7,705 nt of DNA, taken from contig CATKZA010000073.1 of assembly GCA_949841235.1 (NCBI GenBank), positions 1 through 7,705 on the forward strand, in the 5' to 3' direction. The notes beneath the pieces were generated by a model, which was not told where the DNA came from, searched no databases, and saw only the letters and a list, made by a program, of their open reading frames with translations. Origin of the DNA: an uncultured Clostridiaceae bacterium (lineage in GTDB: Bacteria > Bacillota > Clostridia > Lachnospirales > Lachnospiraceae). The translations under genes and the position numbers were made by a program. This document shows, one piece after another, positions 1 to 4,408 of the stretch; positions within the stretch are counted from its first letter, which is position 1, and each line of letters begins with the position of its first letter.

Positions 1-2
1 TA

Positions 3-968
3 GAAGATTCTGCTCTGCGGGAATTGGCCACGGAAGAATTATACAGCCAGCTGGTGGAGGAAATCGAACTGTTAGACGGTGCCAGCGATCCCCTGGATTT
101 GGAGCAGGTGCAAAAAGGGGAACTCTCCCCGGTATTTTTTGGCTCTGCCCTGACCACCTTCGGCGTGGAAACCTTCCTAAAGTATTTCCTGGAGATGACC
201 ACCTCGCCTCTTCCCCGCATGTCCAGCGAGGGAAAAATCGATCCGATAGACAATGATTTCTCCGCCTTCGTCTTTAAGATTCAGGCAAATATGAACAAGG
301 CACACCGGGACCGCATCGCCTTCCTGCGCATCTGTTCCGGCAAGTTCAATGCCGAGAAGGAAGTCTACCATGTGCAGAGCGGCAGGAAAATGCGCCTGTC
401 ACAGCCCCAGCAGATCATGGCCCAGGACAGACAGGTCATCAGCGAGGCCTATGCGGGAGACGTGATCGGGGTATTTGATCCCGGATTATTTTCCATCGGC
501 GACACCATCACCCTCCCCGGCAACAAATATGAATACGAGGGGATTCCCACCTTTGCCCCGGAACACTTTGCCAGAGTGGTACAGTTAAATTCCATGAAGA
601 GAAAGCAGTTCGTGAAGGGAATCACCCAGATTGCCCAGGAAGGAGCCATCCAGATCTTCCAGGAGTTCACTGCGGGAATGTCCGAAATCATCGTGGGCGT
701 GGTAGGCGTTCTGCAATTCGACGTGCTGAAGTACCGCCTGGAAAATGAATACGGCTGCGAGATTCGGCTGGAGTCCCTGCCCTACGGCTACATCCGATGG
801 GTGGGCGACCCCTCCACCGACGTGACCAAGCTAAAGCGGATGAACAACGTAAAAGCAGTAAAGGATATGAAGGGAAATCCTTTACTGCTCTTTGCAAACG
901 ACTGGATGATCCGCATGGTGCTGGAAGACAATGAGGGACTGGAACTCCTGGAATTCAAGAAAAACTGA
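3..968 (+). CDS. prfC: Peptide chain release factor 3 (RF3), 5' end missing
   Basis: RF3 is a cytoplasmic translational GTPase that helps remove RF1/RF2 from the ribosome after peptide release. The frame is open from the left edge, so the start and most of the G domain lie outside. About 321 residues are visible, and the family is usually about 525 to 530 long. What remains starts at the end of the G domain: the G5-type segment PVFFGSALTTFGV (visible residues ~42-54) fits RF3. It is followed by the beta-barrel domain with HRDRIAFLRICSGKF and the QPQQIMAQDR segment. The C-terminal RF3 domain includes FQEFTAGMSEIIVGVVGVLQF, then the LENEYGCEIRLE and KDMKGNPLLLFAND segments. An apparent TTG start at position 24 is internal to the gene. 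The gene ends convergently 35 bp from the ylxM-type gene. EF-G and TetM-type proteins are excluded by the C-terminal sequence. Identification is firm. Confidence 0.95.
   Translation, partial: EDSALRELATEELYSQLVEEIELLDGASDPLDLEQVQKGELSPVFFGSALTTFGVETFLKYFLEMTTSPLPRMSSEGKIDPIDNDFSAFVFKIQANMNKAHRDRIAFLRICSGKFNAEKEVYHVQSGRKMRLSQPQQIMAQDRQVISEAYAGDVIGVFDPGLFSIGDTITLPGNKYEYEGIPTFAPEHFARVVQLNSMKRKQFVKGITQIAQEGAIQIFQEFTAGMSEIIVGVVGVLQFDVLKYRLENEYGCEIRLESLPYGYIRWVGDPSTDVTKLKRMNNVKAVKDMKGNPLLLFANDWMIRMVLEDNEGLELLEFKKN
854..889 (+). repeat. Perfect 13-bp inverted repeat inside prfC
   Basis: The arms AGCAGTAAAGGAT (854-866) and ATCCTTTACTGCT (877-889) flank a 10-nt loop. Beyond the arms, AAA and TTT can pair past one bulged C. 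The region codes for AVKDMKGNPLLLF, about 80 bp before the stop. The following bases (CTTTGCAAACG) lack a T-tract, so this is not a standard terminator. A strong mRNA hairpin is likely; its role is unknown. Confidence 0.75.
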
Positions 969-987
969 CCGAATCGCAGATTCATCA
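960..987 (-). terminator. Possible intrinsic terminator of the ylxM-type gene
   Basis: Read on the minus strand, just past the ylxM stop, TGA-T-GAATC-TGC-GATTC-GG-TCA forms a perfect 5-bp stem with a 3-nt loop plus an outer 3-bp stem. One G follows, then five T. The T-tract is the complement of the last lysine codons of prfC, so the signal overlaps the convergent gene. The stem is short and AT-rich, so termination may be weak. No T-tract follows on the plus strand, so it is not an obvious prfC terminator. Confidence 0.4.
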
Positions 988-1003
988 CAGGCCGGCTCCC
1001 CTC

Positions 1004-1366
1004 TCACTCTTCCTCCAGAATCTCCCCCAGCAGCCGGTATATCTTTTTCCAGGAATCCGCCTGCTCCAGGGGAACCTGTTGCCCTTGCAGTTCCCGATGC
1101 AGCTGCCTCGCCAGTTCTTTCTGGCGCTGGAACCTGGCCACCAGCCCCAGCTTCTCCTCGTATTCCTTCAGCTGCTTCGTAGCCCGCTTAATGGCATCGT
1201 AAACGCCCTGCCTGGAAATCCCCTCCTCCTGGGCGATTTCAGAGAAGTTATAATCCTCCAGCACGCTGGCCTCGAACATCCGCCGCTGGTTCTCTTTCAA
1301 CAATGCCCCATAAAAATCATAAAGAAGAGAGAGTGCCACTCTCTCTTCCATATCTTCCCACGCCAT
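1004..1366 (-). CDS. ylxM: YlxM/p13-type helix-turn-helix protein (UPF0122)
   Basis: This is a small sigma-70 region-4-like DNA-binding protein of the YlxM/p13 family. Members are usually encoded next to ffh and are linked to the signal recognition particle pathway. With the chosen start it has 120 residues, close to the family's ~110. Residues 11-35 (LSLLYDFYGALLKENQRRMFEA, in part) match the family's LFDFYxxLLTxKQ opening. A helix-turn-helix lies at ~39-62 (YNFSEIAQEEGISRQGVYDA), followed by a charged helical tail (KQLKEYEEKLG). The open frame extends to an ATG at 1402, but that has no good ribosome binding site. ATG 1366 has GTGAGGAAGGGC directly upstream, and a third ATG at 1351 is also possible. 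No ffh or ftsY is in view, which is unusual. The 5' end of the frame carries a strong hairpin (1324-1348). Family assignment is good; the cellular role here is inference. Confidence 0.82.
   Translation of the reverse strand: MAWEDMEERVALSLLYDFYGALLKENQRRMFEASVLEDYNFSEIAQEEGISRQGVYDAIKRATKQLKEYEEKLGLVARFQRQKELARQLHRELQGQQVPLEQADSWKKIYRLLGEILEEE
1324..1348 (-). repeat. Perfect 11-bp inverted repeat at the 5' end of ylxM
   Basis: On the minus strand the arms are GAAGAGAGAGT and ACTCTCTCTTC, separated by only GGC, so the transcript can form an 11-bp triloop hairpin. It begins directly after the ATG at 1351 and 18 nt into the frame from the preferred start at 1366. It is followed by a T-rich run (TTTATGATTTTTATG) that codes for the conserved YDFY residues. 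It could slow translation initiation or act as a weak attenuator. That role is inference; the repeat itself is directly visible. Confidence 0.7.
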
Positions 1367-1407
1367 GCCCTTCCTCACTTCCGAAAAGTTTCTTGATACC
1401 ATACTCT

Positions 1408-1428
1408 AAAAAAACAAGCACATGCCTT
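1408..1428 (-). terminator. Weak terminator candidate after the 102-residue gene
   Basis: About 60 bp after the stop of the unrecognised 102-residue gene, the minus strand reads AAGGCATGTGCTTG followed by seven T. The T-tract is good, but the hairpin is only about 4-5 bp with a bulge. This may be a poor terminator or chance. The rest of the 120-bp gap (1367-1486) holds nothing else I can support, including no convincing promoter for ylxM. Confidence 0.25.
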
Positions 1429-1486
1429 CCGCCGCAAAGTCATCCCTGCTTTTCTCAAAGGCCGCTATCATTCATAATACTTCCCA

Positions 1487-1795
1487 TTACTTTCTGGGAT
1501 TTACCTTAAAGGAAAAATCCGGATCATTGATATTCACTCGAATCTCCTCTCCGGTATCGCAGATGATCCTTGTGAAATCATCCTGAATCTGGCTGCACTT
1601 ATAAACCTTTCCCTTGGTAAAGCCCACCTCGTCAATATGGCTCAGGGCATAATTGATAAAGGTATTGGATGCAATCAAGGTCCCGGTGGAGCGATTGAAG
1701 CGATTTTCCCCGGCATCCTTCGTAGGCCCCTCATCCTTCACAAAAGCATCCGCCAGTTCCTGAATCAGATTCCCCTTGTCATTTCCATTGTCCAT
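1487..1795 (-). CDS. Uncharacterised 102-residue protein
   Basis: I do not recognise this protein. The start is well supported: ATG 1795 is preceded by GGGAGGATAGGAAG, and a near-consensus promoter sits at 1845-1873. The open frame continues to 1945, but that extension would run through the promoter and the rpmF terminator. The product is small, soluble and acidic. There is a helix-like N-terminal part (NLIQELADAFVKDEG), a polar linker, then IASNTFINYALSHIDEV and a predicted beta-rich C-terminal half (KVYKCSQIQDDFTRIICD, then EEIRVNINDPDFSFKVN). It has two cysteines (67, 79), no metal-binding CxxC pair, no signal peptide and no membrane segment. It is transcribed on its own, downstream of rpmF. 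The coding call rests on the strong expression signals and clean frame; I assign no function. Confidence 0.75.
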   Translation of the reverse strand: MDNGNDKGNLIQELADAFVKDEGPTKDAGENRFNRSTGTLIASNTFINYALSHIDEVGFTKGKVYKCSQIQDDFTRIICDTGEEIRVNINDPDFSFKVNPRK

Positions 1796-1844
1796 CTTCC
1801 TATCCTCCCATCTGCTGCCAAAAGCATCTTTCATTATCGATTCC

Positions 1845-1873
1845 ATTATAAAGAATATCTTTAGAAAATACAA
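1845..1873 (-). promoter_or_regulatory. Sigma-A promoter of the 102-residue gene
   Basis: The minus strand reads TTGTAT (1868-1873), a 17-bp spacer, then a perfect TATAAT (1845-1850). Transcription would start near 1838, giving a leader of about 43 nt before ATG 1795. It lies between the rpmF terminator and the gene, so the gene is likely its own transcription unit. Confidence 0.75.
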
Positions 1874-1889
1874 GCACCTTTTGGAACGT

Positions 1890-1928
1890 AAAAAGGCCAA
1901 TACATCTATCTCTACAGACATATTGACC
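1890..1928 (-). terminator. Intrinsic terminator of rpmF
   Basis: On the minus strand GGTCAATA (1928-1921) pairs with TATTGGCC (1902-1895). The inner segments TGTCT and AGATG can extend the stem to about 13 bp around an 8-nt loop, with a few G-U pairs. Five T follow at 1894-1890. It lies 57 bp after the rpmF stop and just before the next promoter, where a terminator is expected. Confidence 0.7.
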
Positions 1929-1985
1929 TCCTGCGCCATGACCATCGAGCATCTTGCAGGCCACCGAATCTACGGCATCTCCCGC

Positions 1986-2168
1986 TTACTCCGCATTGGC
2001 AAGAATCTCTTTCTTGTTGTATGACCCGCAAGATTTGCATACCCTGTGAGGCATCATCAACGCACCGCACTTGCTGCACTTTACCAAATTGGGCGCAGAC
2101 ATTTTCCAGTTTGCTCTTCTCTTATCTCTTCTAGATTTGGAAGATTTATTTTTTGGACAAATAGACAT
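1986..2168 (-). CDS. rpmF: 50S ribosomal protein L32
   Basis: L32 is a small structural protein of the large ribosomal subunit. The 60-residue product is full length. It opens with the basic stretch KSRRDKRRANWK (residues 11-22), which binds 23S rRNA. It then carries a zinc ribbon CxxC-9-CxxC (Cys31, Cys34, Cys44, Cys47; CSKCGALMMPHRVCKSCG), so this is the zinc-binding form. The start MSICPKN is typical of Lachnospiraceae rather than the MAVPxRK of bacilli. ATG 2168 has a perfect AGGAGGTGG ribosome binding site 6-8 nt upstream. The gene stands alone with its own promoter and terminator. The common partners (a YceD/DUF177 gene upstream, plsX downstream) are absent. Identification is certain. 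Confidence 0.97.
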   Translation of the reverse strand: MSICPKNKSSKSRRDKRRANWKMSAPNLVKCSKCGALMMPHRVCKSCGSYNKKEILANAE

Positions 2169-2215
2169 TCTATTCCACCTCCTAATTCATTTTCAATCAT
2201 TTAACAACGCCTTTC

Positions 2216-2244
2216 AGTATAGCAATCCTGCCATACTTTGTCAA
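2216..2244 (-). promoter_or_regulatory. Strong sigma-A promoter of rpmF
   Basis: The minus strand reads a perfect TTGACA (2239-2244), a 17-bp spacer and TATACT (2216-2221). Initiation near 2209 gives a leader of about 40 nt with the AGGAGG site. The -35 box begins only 8 bp after the stop of the phosphate transporter gene. I see no terminator between them, so some readthrough from upstream is possible. Confidence 0.85.
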
Positions 2245-2252
2245 TAGTTTTT

Positions 2253-3881
2253 TTATTCTTCCTCGTCAATTTCATATTTTTTGGCCGCCTCCGCAATATT
2301 CATGGCATGATCCGACACTCGCTCCAAATCTACGAGAATTTCGCTGTAGAACAGTCCCTGGGTGGCCTCGCACTTCATCTTGCTGAGACGCTTCACATTC
2401 CTGGCGCGCATCTTCTCCACCATCTTGTCCACCTTTGCCTCCAAGTCAAAGATCTCCCGGTACAAATCCTCGCTGGGCGTTGCAAAATGCAGGCAGGCCA
2501 GGTTGAAGTTTTTCTCCACGGTCTGGCTCAGCTCTTTTAAATCCCGCAATGCCTTATCAGAGAACTTCTGCTTGTTCTCCTTCATCTGCTTGGCATAGCC
2601 GAGAACATTCTCCGCATGGTCTCCAATCCGCTCCAAATCCGTCACAATATGATACAGATTTCCCGCATGTTCCGCCTCCTTGGCGGAAACCCCCAGTTCA
2701 TTGGTGCGGACCAGGGCAGAAATGATTTCCTTATTCAGCAGATCTATCGTGGCTTCGTTGTCATCAAATTCCTCAGAAGAAATCTTCATTTTTTCAAAAT
2801 AGGCATCCGTGGCCGCTTTGATGTTCGTATGTACCAATTCATGCATTCTCGCCACCTCCTGGTCAATCTGCCCGATGAGCACCGTGCCTGACTGGTAGCC
2901 GGAATCATTGATATAATACAGGGAAGCCCCCTCTTTCTCGTCCTTTCCCCGCACCACCAATTCTGACAATTTCACCAGATACTTGGATACGGGCAGCAGA
3001 CAGAAGACTGTCACCAAATTAAAGATGGTATTGGCATTGGCCACCTGCCTGGAAGGATCCGGGGAGGTTCCCTGAATCCAGTCAAATATCTGGGGGAATA
3101 TCTGGGTGACGATGAGGAACAGCAGCATTCCAATGCTCTCAAAAAGCGTCACGATCATTGCCACTCTCTTCGCATCCTTTCTGCCACCCATGGATGCCAG
3201 AAGGGGTGCCACCGAAGCCCCCACATTCATGCCCAGCATCAGATAGAACATCTGGGGAAAATTCGTCATCACCCCTGCCACCGCCAATGTCTGCAGCACG
3301 CCCACGGAAGCGGAAGCACTCTGAATGACCACCGTGAAAAGCAAGCCAATCAATACGCACAGGACAGGATTCGTAAAATTCGTCAGCAAATCCTGGAACC
3401 AAGGCTCTTCCTTCAACGGAGACATGGCCTCCTTCATGGTCTCCAGCCCGATAAAGAGTACGCCCAAGCTGGTAATAATCTGTCCCACCGTCTTCGGCTT
3501 AGGCTTTTTGGAAAACATGGTCACCGCCACGCCGATAAAGGCAATCATCGGCGCAATCTGCCCGATGTTAAAGGCAATCAGCTGTCCGGTAATGGTGGTA
3601 CCTATTTTTGCTCCCATGATAATTCCCACGGAACGCTCCAGCTGCATGATGCCCGCATTCACAAATCCCACCACCATGACGCACATGGCATTAGAACTCT
3701 GAATCAGCGCCGTGAGGCCAGCCCCCACGAACATCGCAATTATTTTATTCTGTGTCAGTTTTTCCAGAATATTCTTCAAGTAAGAGCCAGCTACCAGTTT
3801 CAGGCCGTCACTCATCAGGTTCATGCCAAATATAAACATGGCAAGGCCCCCGGCCAACTGGATGATTTTCCAAATGTCCAT
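2253..3881 (-). CDS. Na+/phosphate cotransporter with C-terminal PhoU-like domain
   Basis: This is a membrane protein of the NptA/PNaS (SLC34-like) family, predicted to import phosphate with sodium. It has 542 residues, normal for the PhoU-tailed Firmicute form. Residues 1-310 are hydrophobic with several membrane segments and the family's inverted duplication. Repeat one has ALIQSSNAM (59-66) and GAKIGTT (90-96); repeat two has VIQSASASVG (185-194) and GMNVGAS (217-223). The usual QSSSA signature is altered in both. Residues ~340-540 form a helical PhoU-like domain with two metal-site motifs, DLERIGDHAEN (415-425) and DLERVSDHAMN (518-528). This domain probably lies in the cytoplasm and tunes transport. 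ATG 3881 has AGAGG 8 nt upstream. No pst genes are nearby. Family is firm; phosphate as substrate is inferred. Confidence 0.93.
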   Translation of the reverse strand: MDIWKIIQLAGGLAMFIFGMNLMSDGLKLVAGSYLKNILEKLTQNKIIAMFVGAGLTALIQSSNAMCVMVVGFVNAGIMQLERSVGIIMGAKIGTTITGQLIAFNIGQIAPMIAFIGVAVTMFSKKPKPKTVGQIITSLGVLFIGLETMKEAMSPLKEEPWFQDLLTNFTNPVLCVLIGLLFTVVIQSASASVGVLQTLAVAGVMTNFPQMFYLMLGMNVGASVAPLLASMGGRKDAKRVAMIVTLFESIGMLLFLIVTQIFPQIFDWIQGTSPDPSRQVANANTIFNLVTVFCLLPVSKYLVKLSELVVRGKDEKEGASLYYINDSGYQSGTVLIGQIDQEVARMHELVHTNIKAATDAYFEKMKISSEEFDDNEATIDLLNKEIISALVRTNELGVSAKEAEHAGNLYHIVTDLERIGDHAENVLGYAKQMKENKQKFSDKALRDLKELSQTVEKNFNLACLHFATPSEDLYREIFDLEAKVDKMVEKMRARNVKRLSKMKCEATQGLFYSEILVDLERVSDHAMNIAEAAKKYEIDEEE

Positions 3882-3937
3882 TCACATATCCTCTCTCAAC
3901 GTAATTGAAAAACAAACACTCAATCCCCAATGTACAT

Positions 3938-3967
3938 AACATATCACAATCCGTTAGTAAATTGCAA
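3938..3967 (-). promoter_or_regulatory. Weak promoter candidate for the phosphate transporter
   Basis: The minus strand reads TTGCAA (3962-3967), an 18-bp spacer and TATGTT (3938-3943), upstream of ATG 3881. Both boxes are imperfect. It is the best candidate in the 175-bp gap (3882-4056), which otherwise shows no gene, no clear terminator for the upstream small gene and no operator that I recognise. Confidence 0.3.
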
Positions 3968-4056
3968 CAAAATCTCCAAACCCAGACATAGCCATTCCCA
4001 ACTGCACTGTTCATAGCAACCGGCGATTTCAATCTCGCAACTGTCAATGGCAACGA

Positions 4057-4296
4057 TCAGATTTTCCCCTTCATCATATAGTCCAGAAGACGCTTGACAT
4101 CTTCCGGCTCAGAAGCCACAAGTTCCAATTCCTTCACATAGGTAGTGTCCATAATCTGCGCCATGGCAACAAATTGCGTCAGGCGGCTCTTTAAGTTGAT
4201 GCGGTCCCCCTCCGTGGAAGTCAGCTCCACCCGCCCCTTGCACTGGTCGATTACCTTGAAAAACTCATTGATATCCGAAATATTCGTAATTTTCAT
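4057..4296 (-). CDS. Uncharacterised 79-residue protein
   Basis: I do not recognise a named family, although the sequence looks like a small conserved protein of Clostridia. The start ATG 4296 is chosen because GGAGGAAAAT directly precedes it. The frame is open to an ATG at 4332, but that lies only about 12 nt from the predicted transcription start and lacks a good ribosome binding site. The product is small and soluble: MKITNISDINEFFKVIDQC (1-19) looks helical, and GRVELTSTEGDRINLKS (21-37) looks like a beta hairpin. A helical middle and tail follow, with SEPEDVKRLLDYMMKGKI at the C-terminus. It has no signal peptide, membrane segment or zinc motif. It has its own promoter between the peptidase and transporter genes. 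The coding call is good; the function is unknown. Confidence 0.8.
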   Translation of the reverse strand: MKITNISDINEFFKVIDQCKGRVELTSTEGDRINLKSRLTQFVAMAQIMDTTYVKELELVASEPEDVKRLLDYMMKGKI

Positions 4297-4350
4297 ATTT
4301 TCCTCCATTTCTGCAAAGCCAGTATGGCTCATTTTTGCTCATTCCTTTCC

Positions 4351-4379
4351 ATCATATAATATTTTGTATGGAAAATCAA
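4351..4379 (-). promoter_or_regulatory. Sigma-A promoter of the 79-residue gene
   Basis: The minus strand reads TTGATT (4374-4379), a 17-bp spacer and TATGAT (4351-4356), in an AT-rich stretch after the peptidase stop. Initiation near 4344 gives a leader of about 48 nt before ATG 4296. No terminator hairpin is visible between the peptidase stop (4409) and this promoter. Confidence 0.6.
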
Positions 4380-4408
4380 CTTCATTTGAAAAACTCCTGG
4401 ATTACCTG

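Noticed and set aside
1367..1402. Longer start (ATG 1402) for the ylxM-type gene
   Set aside because: No good ribosome binding site precedes it, while GAGGAAGG precedes ATG 1366, and the shorter product fits the family length.
1796..1945. N-terminal extension of the 102-residue protein, including a GGAGG-preceded ATG at 1921
   Set aside because: The segment contains the rpmF terminator and a consensus promoter, so it is unlikely to be translated as part of this gene.
2301..2640. Repeated similar DNA segments (catgatcc...cgctccaaatc and catggtct...cgctccaaatc)
   Set aside because: They are explained by the two homologous DLERxxDHA motifs of the PhoU-like domain, not by a separate DNA repeat.
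2670..2690. 7-bp inverted repeat TTCCGCC/GGCGGAA in the PhoU-like coding region
   Set aside because: It is short, inside coding sequence, and within chance expectation for the window.
3990..4050. GCCATT...AATGGC inverted repeat upstream of the transporter
   Set aside because: Only 6 bp pair over a long loop, so it is not significant as a terminator or operator.
3808..4053. 81-codon minus-strand frame overlapping the transporter start
   Set aside because: It begins with TTG without a ribosome binding site and overlaps the transporter's first codons in another frame. The sequence looks random.
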